DNA of 64,000 nucleotides from Gammaproteobacteria bacterium. Its GTDB lineage: Bacteria; Pseudomonadota; Gammaproteobacteria; Pseudomonadales; Halieaceae. A model generated the notes under the pieces. The model was not told the DNA's origin and did no database searches. It was given only the letters and a program-made list of their open reading frames with translations. The stretch covers positions 62,001-126,000 of the forward strand of contig JAUHXH010000002.1 of NCBI GenBank assembly GCA_030427085.1, written 5' to 3'. Both the position numbers and the translations under genes were made by a program. Positions 25,221 through 34,692 of this stretch are shown piece after piece; position 1 is the stretch's first letter, and the number at the start of each line of letters is the position of its first letter.

Positions 25221-26683
25221 ATCAGAACGAGGTAGTTGGTGTGGCAGTACCCGCAGTTGAAATGATAGTAGGTGGTCAGCGGGTAGCGGCGCATGGGGGT
25301 GCGCGCTTTGAAGTCCGGGCACCCATGGACAATGCCCTGTTGGCCACGGTGCCGCGGGCGGATAGGGCTGACGTGGACGATGCAGTCCAGTTGGCACGTG
25401 AAGGTTTTGCGCAGTGGTGGCAGCTCAGTGCGGCGCAGCGCGAAGCCGTGTTGTTGCGCGCCGCCGACATCATTGCCGCTGAAGGCGAACAGCGATTTCT
25501 CGACACCCTGATCGATGAAAGCGGTAGCGTGATTACCAAGGCCCGCCATGAAATCCGCTATGCGGTGGATTTGCTGCGCACCGCGGCGGGGGAAGCTCGC
25601 CGGCTTTACGGTGATACTTTTCCCAACGACAACCCGGAGCGCCTGTCCATGGTGCTGCGTGAAGCGCTCGGTGTGGTGGGTGTCATCTCGCCCTACAACG
25701 CGCCACTGTCGTTGCTCACCAAGATGGTCAGTTTCCCCCTGGGAGCTGGCAATGCCGTGGTGATCAAGCCCTCGGAAGAAACACCCTTGACTGCGCTCGC
25801 GTTGGGCCAGGTATTACTCGACGCCGGAATTCCGCCGGCAGCGCTGTCGGTGGTGACCGGGCTGGGCAGTGAGTGTGGCGCGGCCCTTAGCGGGCACAGC
25901 GACCTGGACGGCCTCGCGCTCACCGGCTCAAGCCAGACCGGTATTGCGGTCGGTCAGGCGGGGATGCGTTATATGCGCCGTTGTCAGTTGGAACTGGGTG
26001 GAAAGAGTGCCCTGTTGGTGCTGGCGGATATGGACCCTGTCGACGCGGCCCAAACCGCTGCCACAGGAATCTTTACCCACGCGGGGCAGATCTGCATGGC
26101 CAATTCGCGCATTGTGGTAGAGCGCGAGATTGCCGAGCCCTTTATCGAGGCGCTGGTGGCGCGTGCTGAGTCGCTGCACCTGGGAGACCTGCGCGACGAG
26201 CGCAGTCATTATGGCCCACTGATCAACCAGCGCGCGCTGGATAAAGCACTGTCCCATGTGCAGGGTGCGGTGGAAGGCGGCGCACAATTGCTTTGTGGCG
26301 GTGCTGCGCTTCGCGGCCTGGTGATGCAGCCTACGGTAGTGCTGGAACCCCCGCGAGACTGCGAGCTGTGGCGCGAGGAAAGTTTCGCGCCGATCGTGTC
26401 CGTGGTGGTGGCCGACTCCCTGGATGAAGCCGTGGCCATCGCCAATGACAGCATTTACGGCTTGTCAGCGGCGGTGTTGAGTCGTGATATGCCACGCGCC
26501 CTGTCCGCAGCCCGGCGTATTCACAGCGGCAGTGTGCACATTGGCACCCACGCCTTCCAGAGCAATGCCCTGGCCCCCATCGGCGGGCTTGGATTGTCGG
26601 GCCTGGGGCGTAGCGGTGGAAAATACAGCACGGAAGAATTTACCGAATTGAAGTGGATCAGCCTCGACGCACCGCGAAGCTGA
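25217..26683 (+). CDS. Aldehyde dehydrogenase family protein (first copy)
   Basis: 488 aa NAD(P)-dependent aldehyde dehydrogenase. Catalytic Cys in G-Q-I-C-M-A, Glu in Q-L-E-L-G-G-K-S, oxyanion N in S-P-Y-N-A-P. Complete length. Overlaps the preceding flavoprotein gene by ATGA, and the NicF-like gene follows after 16 nt. Expected to oxidise an aldehyde released during ring or side-chain degradation (for example a formyl or hydroxymethyl group), but the substrate is unknown. Confidence 0.9.
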   Translation: MNQNEVVGVAVPAVEMIVGGQRVAAHGGARFEVRAPMDNALLATVPRADRADVDDAVQLAREGFAQWWQLSAAQREAVLLRAADIIAAEGEQRFLDTLIDESGSVITKARHEIRYAVDLLRTAAGEARRLYGDTFPNDNPERLSMVLREALGVVGVISPYNAPLSLLTKMVSFPLGAGNAVVIKPSEETPLTALALGQVLLDAGIPPAALSVVTGLGSECGAALSGHSDLDGLALTGSSQTGIAVGQAGMRYMRRCQLELGGKSALLVLADMDPVDAAQTAATGIFTHAGQICMANSRIVVEREIAEPFIEALVARAESLHLGDLRDERSHYGPLINQRALDKALSHVQGAVEGGAQLLCGGAALRGLVMQPTVVLEPPRDCELWREESFAPIVSVVVADSLDEAVAIANDSIYGLSAAVLSRDMPRALSAARRIHSGSVHIGTHAFQSNALAPIGGLGLSGLGRSGGKYSTEEFTELKWISLDAPRS

Positions 26684-26699
26684 GCGAGGAGTGGTAGCG

Positions 26700-27317
26700 A
26701 TGGACCTTGAACGTAACAGCCTGACCCTGGGGCAGCGCCCCGGCCTGATAGTGGTGGACATGATCAACGGGTTCACCGATCCCGCTTGCCCTCTGGGCTG
26801 CGAGGCGCCGGAGGTGGTGGCCGCGAACAAGCGCCTGGTCTGCGAATTCCATTGCGCCGGCTTGCCGGTGTACTTCACGACAGTAGTATTTCACAGCGAC
26901 GATCAGGCCCGGGTATTTCGCCGACGTGTCCCGGCGCTGAACGTACTGACTCCCGGGTCGCATTGGGTGGCGGTTGATCGGCGCATGGGTTTCAGTGAAG
27001 GCGATGCATTGATAGAAAAGCAGTGGGCCAGTGCGTTTCATGGCACCAATCTGGAACAGCGCCTTCGAGACGATGGCGTGGATTCGCTGGTGGTAACCGG
27101 GCTGACAACCAGCGGCTGTGTTCGTGCCACCGTGGTGGATGGCTTGCAACACGACTACCCGGTGATCGTACCGCGTGAAGCCGTAGGGGATCGCAACGCC
27201 GATGCCCACGCTGCCAACCTGTTCGATATGCACGCCAAGTACGCCGATGTGCAGTCTTTGGAGGATGTACTCGCCGCCCTGCCGTGCAGTGACCACTGTC
27301 GGGCCGGGGAAGGTTGA
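26700..27317 (+). CDS. Isochorismatase-family cysteine hydrolase, NicF/N-carbamoylsarcosine amidase-like
   Basis: 205 aa; ATG at 26700 has a GAGGAG site 8 nt away and is preferred over the GTG at 26691. Catalytic triad of the family is visible: Asp in V-V-D-M-I-N-G-F, Lys in I-E-K-Q-W-A-S-A-F, Cys in T-S-G-C-V-R-A-T. Relatives include maleamate amidohydrolase NicF and N-carbamoylsarcosine amidase. In this operon, next to a nitrilase-type amidase and racemase-fold protein, hydrolysis of a substituted maleamate to maleate plus ammonia is a coherent prediction. Confidence 0.82.
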   Translation: MDLERNSLTLGQRPGLIVVDMINGFTDPACPLGCEAPEVVAANKRLVCEFHCAGLPVYFTTVVFHSDDQARVFRRRVPALNVLTPGSHWVAVDRRMGFSEGDALIEKQWASAFHGTNLEQRLRDDGVDSLVVTGLTTSGCVRATVVDGLQHDYPVIVPREAVGDRNADAHAANLFDMHAKYADVQSLEDVLAALPCSDHCRAGEG

Positions 27318-27319
27318 CA

Positions 27320-28537
27320 GTGGCGCAGGCCGAATTGCCGGTAATCATCGCCGGCTCCGGGCCCGTGGGTTCAGTGCTGGCGCTCTACCTCGCCCAGCGC
27401 GAGATCCCCGTACTGTTACTGGAGCGCGAACCGGCACTGCCGATTGATTTGCGCGCCTCCACGTTTCATCCGCCCTCGCTGGAAATGATTGCCGAGCTGG
27501 GAATGGGGCTGATCGAGGACATGCTCGACAAGGGGCTCAAGGCGGATCGCTACCAGTACCGCGATCGGCGCAGTGGTGAGGTGGCCAATTTCGACATGGG
27601 CCTGATTGCGGGTGATACGTCCTATCCTTTTCGGCTGCAGTTGGAGCAGTACGAATTTACGCGCCTGGCGAATCAGCGACTGCAGCAATTACCCAGTGCC
27701 CAGGTGCGGTTTAACGCCGAGTTGGAGTCGTTCGAGCAGGACGACAACTCAGTGCACGCTACGATCAAGACTCCCTCTGGCAGCGAGCAAGTGACGGGCG
27801 CCTTCCTGATCGGCACGGAAGGTGCTCGCAGTGCCACTCGCAAACATGCCGGCATCGGTTTTTCCGGATTCACCTACGATGAACAGTTTCTGGTGGTCAG
27901 CACGTCTTTCCCTTTCGAGGAAGTGTTCGACGACCTGTCCTGGGTGAACTACGTCTCTGACCCGGAGGAGTGGTGCGTTATTCTGCGCACGGAAAAAATC
28001 TGGCGGGTGCTGTTTCCCACCTTCCCTGAAAGCTCGGAAGACGAGGCGCGGTATTTGTCGGATGAATTTATTCAGGCCCGGTTGCACCACCTCTACGACA
28101 AGGCGGGTGACTACGACATCGGCCACCGCACCTTGTACAAGGTGAACCAGCGAGTAGCAGAAACCTACTACCAGGGCCGTGTGGTGCTCGCCGGCGACGC
28201 CTGTCACATCAACAATCCACTCGGCGGAATGGGGATGAATGGTGGACTGCACGACGGCTTCAACCTGGCGCGCAAACTGGTTCGCATCCTCCGGGAAGGA
28301 GAGTCCCACCAGCCTTTGTTTGAGCACTACAACCGCCAGCGCAGAGACCTGGCGGTGAAGTTTGTGCAGGAACATACCATCGCGAATAAAAAGCTGATGG
28401 AAGCGCGGGAGCAGGATGTACAGCAGCAACGCCAGAAAATGTTAATGGAAACGGCTGCGGATCCAGAGCGGGCCCGCGCCTTTTTGTTGGAGCGCGCCAT
28501 GATCAACTGTGTGCGCGACAGCGAAGCCGTGATTTAG
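27320..28537 (+). CDS. FAD-dependent class A monooxygenase, PheA/TfdB type (first copy)
   Basis: 405 aa. GTG start at 27320 with GGAAGG 6 nt upstream; a TTG six bases earlier is too close to that site. FAD dinucleotide motif G-S-G-P-V-G (near residue 12), second motif T-E-G-A-R-S (usually D-G), and G-D-A-C-H-I-N-N-P-L-G-G-M-G-M-N-G-G-L-H binding the FAD phosphate. Members hydroxylate aromatic or heteroaromatic rings with NAD(P)H. A homologue lies at 57121-58323. In this setting the substrate may be a pyrrole or lactam ring. Confidence 0.88.
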   Translation: MAQAELPVIIAGSGPVGSVLALYLAQREIPVLLLEREPALPIDLRASTFHPPSLEMIAELGMGLIEDMLDKGLKADRYQYRDRRSGEVANFDMGLIAGDTSYPFRLQLEQYEFTRLANQRLQQLPSAQVRFNAELESFEQDDNSVHATIKTPSGSEQVTGAFLIGTEGARSATRKHAGIGFSGFTYDEQFLVVSTSFPFEEVFDDLSWVNYVSDPEEWCVILRTEKIWRVLFPTFPESSEDEARYLSDEFIQARLHHLYDKAGDYDIGHRTLYKVNQRVAETYYQGRVVLAGDACHINNPLGGMGMNGGLHDGFNLARKLVRILREGESHQPLFEHYNRQRRDLAVKFVQEHTIANKKLMEAREQDVQQQRQKMLMETAADPERARAFLLERAMINCVRDSEAVI

Positions 28538-28548
28538 AGGACAGACTC

Positions 28549-29385
28549 ATGAACAGTATTGCAGGCACGATAGATCGCATGAAAACCCGCGATCGGGATC
28601 AGTACACCGGCGGCTATCTCGACAACTACATCGGCCATCGAGCGCGTCTGGGGGTAATTATTCCCTCCACCAATACCGCGGTGGAGTACGATTGCCAGCG
28701 CCTCATTCCACGCGGTGTCACCTGGCACTTCAGCCGTTTCATGATTGAGCATGTCGATCTCAGTGACGACGACAACTTTATTCGCTTTCTCGAAATGTTG
28801 CGGCAAACCATCGGCGCCTCTATCGAATCGGTAAAAACCTGCAAGCCCGACCACGTGATGCTCGGTATGTCGGCGGAAACCTTCTGGGGTGGCATCAAGG
28901 GTAATGATGGCTTCGTTGACAGGATTCAGGAAATGGTTGGCGAGGGCACTGGCCTCACCACCGGTGCCAACGCTGTTCTATCTGCACTGGAAACCCTGGA
29001 TGTGGCGGGAAATACTGGCAAGACCATCGCGGTGATCACACCCTATCAACCCGTTGGGGATCACAATGTGCGCATGTTTTTCGAGGATGCCGGCTACACC
29101 GTGAAACATGTAGCGGGGCTGCGTTGCGAAAACGCCCACGATGCCATTGCGCTGCTGCCCGATCACCGGGTGATGGAAGTGGTCAGGCAGGTCGACGGTG
29201 ATGATGTGGACGCCATCATTCAGGTGGGTACCAATCTCAGCACCGCCACCTACTTCCCCACTCTGGAAAAGTATCTGGAAAAGCCGGTGCTACCGATCAA
29301 TGTGGCAACGTGCTGGCATGCCCTGCGCAGCTGCGGGGTGCTCGATCAGTTTGATCAGTTTGGCCGCCTGTTTGAGCAGCACTAA
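28549..29385 (+). CDS. Asp/Glu racemase-fold protein, maleate isomerase/arylmalonate decarboxylase-like (copy A)
   Basis: 278 aa. Family features: G-V-I-I-P-S-T-N-T-A-V-E, V-I-T-P-Y-Q-P-V-G-D, and G-T-N-L-S-T. The two cysteines that flank the active site in maleate isomerases are replaced: Met in L-G-M-S-A-E-T and Gly in Q-V-G-T-N-L. It is last in the operon starting at 21370 and its stop overlaps the convergent membrane gene by 4 nt. A NicE-like cis-trans isomerisation is therefore not secure; decarboxylation or another reaction on a substituted maleate is possible. Confidence 0.78.
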   Translation: MNSIAGTIDRMKTRDRDQYTGGYLDNYIGHRARLGVIIPSTNTAVEYDCQRLIPRGVTWHFSRFMIEHVDLSDDDNFIRFLEMLRQTIGASIESVKTCKPDHVMLGMSAETFWGGIKGNDGFVDRIQEMVGEGTGLTTGANAVLSALETLDVAGNTGKTIAVITPYQPVGDHNVRMFFEDAGYTVKHVAGLRCENAHDAIALLPDHRVMEVVRQVDGDDVDAIIQVGTNLSTATYFPTLEKYLEKPVLPINVATCWHALRSCGVLDQFDQFGRLFEQH

Positions 29386-30311
29386 CGCGCTGAGCGGCCA
29401 GTGCGTTCATCAATTGGGGCTTGCCACAATACGCGAAAGCAGAACACGTACAAGGCGAATATGATCGCCATGGGAATCGGATGCAGGTCAACGCGCAGGT
29501 AAAATTCGTAAAGCCAGCCGTAGAATGCCAGCGTTTCAGGAATGAACCAGGCCACGCCTGCGGCACCGATTCCATAACGCACTGCCAGCCCGACTTCACG
29601 CTGTTGGGTGCACTTGTAGAGCAGGTAAAGCCCCCACAGCGAAACCAGTGTGGACGCGATATAGGTCACTGGATGGTGCAGGCCAAACAGTCGTGGGTCG
29701 ATGATGGTGATCATCAACACGTACATAAACCAGGTAACAAAAATGTATTCGAAAGCTGCCACTCGCGACACGTTCGGCCGATAGCCCTGAGTGGGCTTGC
29801 CAATGGTTTCTGCCAGGCCGATCCGGCGACGTATCCACAGCAGCATGCGGCAGCGAACGTCCTTGTTGAGCATCAGGAAGAACAGCAGGACCACACAAAA
29901 CAAACCACTCATCTGCAGGAATACGTGTTCTCCGAGAAGGCCGGCCATGACATTGCCGTCCTCGGGAATGACGGTGGGTATCTGGGCCATACTGGCTATC
30001 AGCGGGTGCCCCGATTCAAACCAGGACATCCAGATCAGTACTGCGCCGAGGTAGCCCAGCAAAGACCCTTTCACCTCGTCGCGCCCCATGCCTCGAAGCA
30101 CCAGCCACACGCCGATGGCGCCGACGATGCCCGGTATCCAGTACTTCCAGGGCTCTGGCAACACATAGATGGTGATGGCGGTGTAGGTGTGGGCCAACAT
30201 TTTTTCGCAAAACATCAGCGTGATGACAACCACACCCAGCCAGGGCGCGTGGCGCAACCTGCCGAGGCGAGACGTTTCGGTGCTGGCGGTGTTTGCTGTG
30301 GTGGTCGTCAT
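29382..30311 (-). CDS. Multi-pass membrane protein of unknown function
   Basis: 309 aa from the ATG at 30311 (site ACCAGG). Seven to eight hydrophobic helices with charged loops (e.g. R-C-R-M-L-L-W-I-R-R-R), a conserved-looking F-E-Y-I-F-V-T-W-F pattern and a C-terminal helix ending in R-V-L-W-Q-A. Not a recognisable transporter fold. Divergent from a second membrane gene at 30401. It may relate to uptake or electron transfer, but the sequence does not tell. Confidence 0.6.
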   Translation of the reverse strand: MTTTTANTASTETSRLGRLRHAPWLGVVVITLMFCEKMLAHTYTAITIYVLPEPWKYWIPGIVGAIGVWLVLRGMGRDEVKGSLLGYLGAVLIWMSWFESGHPLIASMAQIPTVIPEDGNVMAGLLGEHVFLQMSGLFCVVLLFFLMLNKDVRCRMLLWIRRRIGLAETIGKPTQGYRPNVSRVAAFEYIFVTWFMYVLMITIIDPRLFGLHHPVTYIASTLVSLWGLYLLYKCTQQREVGLAVRYGIGAAGVAWFIPETLAFYGWLYEFYLRVDLHPIPMAIIFALYVFCFRVLWQAPIDERTGRSAR

Positions 30312-30400
30312 ACCTGGTAAATCCGTGTTAATTGCGTACCGAGCCAAGTCTACGGGAGGTCGATAACGATGTACTTGATAAAGCGCAAGGTGCGCCTGAG

Positions 30401-31075
30401 ATGAGCCCGTTTTTTTTCCTTGCGGTTACTGCGCTACATGGCTCTCTGTTTATGTTCAGCCTGCGTTGGCAGGTCGTGGACAGGTTGGCGCTGTGGTATC
30501 TGCGAGTGCTGCTGTTGGCGCTGGCAACGGACAACCTGGTGGTGGCGCTGGGCGCGTATCTGCTGGAGGAACCGGGTTATGCCATCGCCACCCGCCTGCG
30601 GTATGCCCTGCATGCGCTGGTGCTGCCGGGCTTGTGCTGGTACGCCCTGCGATTGTTGCAGCGCGCCCGTCCGGGGGCGGTAAAGCGGATGTTCATCGCG
30701 CCCGTATTATTGCTCGTGGCGCTGGCTTGCCTGGTTTATGGCGCTTATCACGAAATTTTCCTGTTGCAGCTACAGCCTGCGCAAACGGAGACTTTTCCCC
30801 GGCTCGTGAGTGTTGCTTCTGGTCTGCCGTGGGCAACGATTCTGTGCAACCTGGTGCTGTTGATAGCGGGAGTGTTCTATTGGCGGGCGATGGCCTGGCC
30901 CTGGGCTTTTCTGGGGGCACTGGTAATCCTGCTGGTGAACGGTGCGATGGTCGGGTCGCCTTACGCGCTGGTCGCGGGCGTGCTGGCAGAGGTGGTTTTC
31001 GTCAGCGCCCTGCTGTGGACGGAGTATCGCTATCAAACGGCTGCACCGCTACTAAAAACTGAGGAGAAGGCCTGA
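30401..31075 (+). CDS. Hypothetical multi-pass membrane protein
   Basis: 224 aa from the ATG at 30401, directly followed by hydrophobic sequence; a TTG-initiated 23-residue extension is possible. About six transmembrane helices, many Leu/Ala/Val/Trp, short loops. Followed after 1 nt by an exported protein gene with an overlapping ribosome site (GGAGAAGG), so the two are co-expressed and may form a complex. No recognised family. Confidence 0.55.
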   Translation: MSPFFFLAVTALHGSLFMFSLRWQVVDRLALWYLRVLLLALATDNLVVALGAYLLEEPGYAIATRLRYALHALVLPGLCWYALRLLQRARPGAVKRMFIAPVLLLVALACLVYGAYHEIFLLQLQPAQTETFPRLVSVASGLPWATILCNLVLLIAGVFYWRAMAWPWAFLGALVILLVNGAMVGSPYALVAGVLAEVVFVSALLWTEYRYQTAAPLLKTEEKA

Positions 31076-31076
31076 C

Positions 31077-31700
31077 GTGAAGCAACTGCTGTGGATGTGT
31101 GTGCTGAGTATTGGCCTGTGCGAATCGCTGCAGGCCGCCCCAACCAACGACACGCTGTGCGAGTGGGTGCTCCAATACAGCACCGGTCTGGACCTTGAAC
31201 CGGAGGTGCAGGTTTCCACCACACTGGATGATTTCGCTGAAGCGAAATCTTCGGCAGGCCCCCTACGGGTGGTGCAATACGCCAGCGGCAATCCGGTACA
31301 GGCTATCGCCTGCAAGGTGAGTAGCGTTGAGGGATTGCGCGACTACGGTGGATTCGACGCGACACAACTAGGTGTGCAGCGTACATGTCGCGAGACTCAC
31401 TCACAGTTGCTGACGGAAGTAGCCGCCGGGGTGACGGCAGCGGAACGCGCGGTACAGCCCGAGTCAGTCATCCTCGATGAGGATCTCACCGCCTGGATGG
31501 GGCCCCAATGGCTGGCGCCTCTGACCCCACTGTATCGCGACGAGGGCGGCGCATGGCACCTGCAGGCGCGAGAACTGGCGGTGTCCAGCGCCTGGTACAT
31601 CCCGCTGCCCCAGTCCATTAAAGGGGTTCACTACTGCTATCTGGTGGCCCCCGATTATCTCGCGACGGTGCTCCGGGGTGAGGCGTCATCCCCGGATTAA
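31077..31700 (+). CDS. Hypothetical exported protein
   Basis: 207 aa, GTG start with GGAGAAGG upstream. Signal peptide of about 20 residues ending L-Q-A-A. Mature protein has five cysteines (e.g. T-L-C-E-W, I-A-C-K, R-T-C-R-E-T, Y-C-Y), compatible with disulfides in the periplasm. Downstream of a membrane gene and upstream of a TonB receptor. Family not recognised. Confidence 0.55.
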   Translation: MKQLLWMCVLSIGLCESLQAAPTNDTLCEWVLQYSTGLDLEPEVQVSTTLDDFAEAKSSAGPLRVVQYASGNPVQAIACKVSSVEGLRDYGGFDATQLGVQRTCRETHSQLLTEVAAGVTAAERAVQPESVILDEDLTAWMGPQWLAPLTPLYRDEGGAWHLQARELAVSSAWYIPLPQSIKGVHYCYLVAPDYLATVLRGEASSPD

Positions 31701-31911
31701 TTGCCTTTCGTGGCGTTATTGATTTTTGTCATGCCGGTGCTGTGTTGAACTAGCTATACATGACAGCAGAGACTCCGGAAAGACTGCAAAAGCAGCGCCG
31801 GAGCCTGAATGCCGCTTCGTGGAAGGGTCCCCGAACGGCACGCGCCACGGCCATAGCATTACCACAATACGCCGCGTCGCAATGTGACAACATCACCCGG
31901 GGGGGTTAACT

Positions 31912-34611
31912 ATGTTCAAGAAAAATGCGATTGCCGCTGCAGTCGTAGTTGCGACGCAGGTGGCTGGTAATACCGCTGTTGCCCAGGAACGAGAAGTGCA
32001 TTCACTGCGTGGAGACGATTTCCTGATTGAGGAAGTGCTGGTTACCGCGCGTAAGAAGGTTGAGAGTGCGCAGTCCATCCCCATTGCCATCGACGCGATC
32101 GGCGCGGCGCAGCTTGACGAGAAAGCCATCACCACTCTGGCAGATGTGGCCAAGTACACACCCAGCCTGAATTTCCAGCAGGGTGTACTGCCCAATGACA
32201 CACGGCCGGTGATTCGTGGCGTGAATATTTCCCGGGGGCGCCCCAACGTGGCGGTGCTGATCGATGGCATCGACGTGTCGTCTGAAACCCTGACGGTGGC
32301 CGGTGGGGGCGCGTTTGTGAATACCAGCCTGCTGGATCTGGAGCGGGTAGAGGTGATCAAGGGGCCCCAGAGCGTGACCTATGGGCGATCCGCTTTCGCA
32401 GGGGCGGTCAACTACGTGACCAAGCGTCCGGACCCTACCGAGGGCTTCGATGGCTACGCTGAGGGCGAGTACAGCGAGCATGGTTACTGGAAGGGGCAGG
32501 CGCACCTGACAGTGCCATTGGTGCAGGACAGGCTGGCCGCCGGATTCAGTGTGTTGACCAGCGATTACGATGGCTACTATGAAAACCCCAATACAGGGGG
32601 CGACCTGGGCGGTGTTGAGCAGGATGGCTTTGCCCTTAGCCTGAACTATCTGTCGAATGGTAATTTCAGCGCCTACTTCCGCACCGAATACACCGAGGAA
32701 AATTACACGCCGCGCCCGATAGCGGTGCAGCAATCCATTCTCAATGACGTCATGCCGGGCGACTTTTTCCTCTCGGGGACAATCCCCGAGGGTGCCGCCA
32801 ATGTTCCCATTCCAGGTGGCATTCGTGGTGTACCTGAAACGAGTGCTGAGGACTGTGCGGCCGCCATTCCTTTTGGTTACCTGTTCGGTCGGCAGACCGC
32901 CTGTGCCTCGATGATTCTCGGTGAGATGCGCACACTCGATGAATCCTATATCGATCAATCCCCGAACCCGGAGACGGGGGATGATTTCGATGGCACTGCC
33001 GTTGAGAACCTCCGGGTCTCTCTGGAATTGGCCTGGTCCTTCGACACTATCGATGTGGTATCGCTGACCGGCTATACCGATAACTCGACATCGGTATCTG
33101 AAGACTTCGATTTGTCCAACTTCGACCTGGTCTCGCTGGGCCCGGGCTCCGCGGTATTCGACCCGCAGTATTCGTTTGCCGATCCCTTCGGTGACATTCC
33201 GGATTTCACGCCATTGGGCAACGATCCCACAGCGGCGATGACCCAGTTCGGTGTGAATACCAATTCCGACACCTCCTTCGACTATCAGCAAATTTCCCAG
33301 GAACTTCGCGTCAGTGGCGACGTGGGCAACCTCGAGTGGATGGTAGACGCGCTGTACTGGCAGGAGGATATGGATGCGGTGATGAACCAGATGTGGTGGG
33401 CGCGCGAAAGCATGGATGTCACCTACTGGAACGCCATTCTTTCCCGCTTCGCTGATCCGACTTGTACGACGCCCGGCCGAGTAGATACCTGTATGTTCTT
33501 CACCGGTGTGCAGACGGAAATGACGCCCAACCCGATTCCCATGTCCCGGGATACCAAGCACTGGTCGGTAGCGGCGTCTTTCACCTACTCGTTGACCGAC
33601 AGTTTGCGCCTGACCGCTGAAGGCCGCTACCTGGAAGAAGACCTGAGCTACGAGAGCCTGCCGCTCGATACCTTCAATAACGGCTTCCTCAATATGCCGT
33701 ATTTTAACCCGCTCACCGGCTCCTTTACGCCAGAAGTGCAAAAGCGGGATGTGGACGCAGACGCCTTCGTGCCGCGGGTCAGCGTGGACTGGCAGATCAA
33801 TGACAATGTATTTACCTATGCGTCGGCCGGTAAGGGCTTCAAGCCCGGTGGTATCGCCACCACGGATGGCAACGGGGATATCTCCACCGGGGAATATAAA
33901 CCCGAGGAGTTGTGGGCTTACGAATTCGGCGTCAAAACCGACCTGCTGGAAAATCGGCTGCGTCTCAACGGTGCGGTGTTCCTCTACGACTACACCGACC
34001 AGCAGGTGCCGTTCTTCGTCACCAGCCCGCTGGGGGTAACCAATGTATCGGTGACTAACGCCGGTGAAAGTGAGATCAGGGGCTTCGAGCTGGAGGCGAC
34101 CTATCGTCCCTCAGTGAACTGGACCTTCATGGCGGCCTACACCCACAGTGAAAACGAGTTTATCGACTTCAATATCAGCGATGTGGGTACGCCGGGCACC
34201 TACGACCTGGTGATGTCGGGTAATGCCGAGGGTGACTTCTCCGGCAAGTCGTTCACTAACACGCCGGAAGATACCGCCATTATGTCGATCCGTTACGACG
34301 GTCAGTTTGGCAATGGCTGGCACTACTTCACCGAAGTGTTCGGCAACTATATGTCTGAACGCTACATGGATCAGGGCAACATGACCTGGTTGCCGGAAAC
34401 GTGGCTGGCTGACTTTACCGCCGGTATCAGTGGCGAAAAATGGGCCCTCACAGCCTATGTGAACAACCTCACCGACGAGGATGTGCCGGTGTCTGGGTTG
34501 GGGAACGTGAGTTACGGCTTTATGCCGGCCGGGCAGATCCCCCCGTTTTCGGTTGGCCAAACACTGCGTGACCCGCGCACGTTTGGCCTGCGCGCGCGGG
34601 TGTCATTCTGA
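31912..34611 (+). CDS. TonB-dependent outer-membrane receptor (first copy)
   Basis: 899 aa. Signal peptide (residues 1-24), then a TonB-box-like E-E-V-L-V-T-A-R-K, plug domain (I-R-G-V-N-I-S-R-G; S-V-T-Y-G-R-S-A-F-A-G-A-V-N-Y), and a C-terminal barrel ending in G-L-R-A-R-V-S-F with terminal Phe. Imports a large substrate across the outer membrane using TonB energy. Upstream 210 nt contain no gene. The catabolic setting suggests a porphyrin/bilin or conjugate as substrate, which is inference. Confidence 0.93.
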   Translation: MFKKNAIAAAVVVATQVAGNTAVAQEREVHSLRGDDFLIEEVLVTARKKVESAQSIPIAIDAIGAAQLDEKAITTLADVAKYTPSLNFQQGVLPNDTRPVIRGVNISRGRPNVAVLIDGIDVSSETLTVAGGGAFVNTSLLDLERVEVIKGPQSVTYGRSAFAGAVNYVTKRPDPTEGFDGYAEGEYSEHGYWKGQAHLTVPLVQDRLAAGFSVLTSDYDGYYENPNTGGDLGGVEQDGFALSLNYLSNGNFSAYFRTEYTEENYTPRPIAVQQSILNDVMPGDFFLSGTIPEGAANVPIPGGIRGVPETSAEDCAAAIPFGYLFGRQTACASMILGEMRTLDESYIDQSPNPETGDDFDGTAVENLRVSLELAWSFDTIDVVSLTGYTDNSTSVSEDFDLSNFDLVSLGPGSAVFDPQYSFADPFGDIPDFTPLGNDPTAAMTQFGVNTNSDTSFDYQQISQELRVSGDVGNLEWMVDALYWQEDMDAVMNQMWWARESMDVTYWNAILSRFADPTCTTPGRVDTCMFFTGVQTEMTPNPIPMSRDTKHWSVAASFTYSLTDSLRLTAEGRYLEEDLSYESLPLDTFNNGFLNMPYFNPLTGSFTPEVQKRDVDADAFVPRVSVDWQINDNVFTYASAGKGFKPGGIATTDGNGDISTGEYKPEELWAYEFGVKTDLLENRLRLNGAVFLYDYTDQQVPFFVTSPLGVTNVSVTNAGESEIRGFELEATYRPSVNWTFMAAYTHSENEFIDFNISDVGTPGTYDLVMSGNAEGDFSGKSFTNTPEDTAIMSIRYDGQFGNGWHYFTEVFGNYMSERYMDQGNMTWLPETWLADFTAGISGEKWALTAYVNNLTDEDVPVSGLGNVSYGFMPAGQIPPFSVGQTLRDPRTFGLRARVSF

Positions 34612-34637
34612 GCGGGTAGGTAAGAACCGCATCAGGG

Positions 34638-34663
34638 AAAACCGCGCTCCGGCGCGGTTTTTT
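34638..34663 (+). terminator. Rho-independent terminator after TonB receptor gene
   Basis: Ten-base-pair stem AAAACCGCGC / GCGCGGTTTT with loop TCCG, followed by TTG. Lies 26 nt after the receptor stop and before the second nitrilase fusion gene, so these are likely separate transcription units. Confidence 0.85.
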
Positions 34664-34692
34664 GTCGGGTAACAGCAGTGGGAATGGAAACG

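Noticed and set aside
21370-29385. Nicotinate (nic) catabolic pathway as explanation for NicF-like, NicE-like, FAD monooxygenase and MFS genes
   Set aside because: No nicotinate hydroxylase or NicX-type ring dioxygenase is present, the isomerase-like proteins lack the two cysteines, and RCCR, NOL-like and CpeT genes would be unexplained. Remains the main alternative for the lower pathway.
31715-31730. Possible ninth palindrome GTTATT-GATT-TTTGTC upstream of the first TonB receptor
   Set aside because: The right arm lacks the invariant ATA core found in the other eight sites; kept out of the regulon list.
32002-33741. 579-codon minus-strand frame
   Set aside because: Fully antisense to the first TonB receptor, which has complete signal peptide, plug and barrel features; the frame has His/Arg-rich shadow composition.
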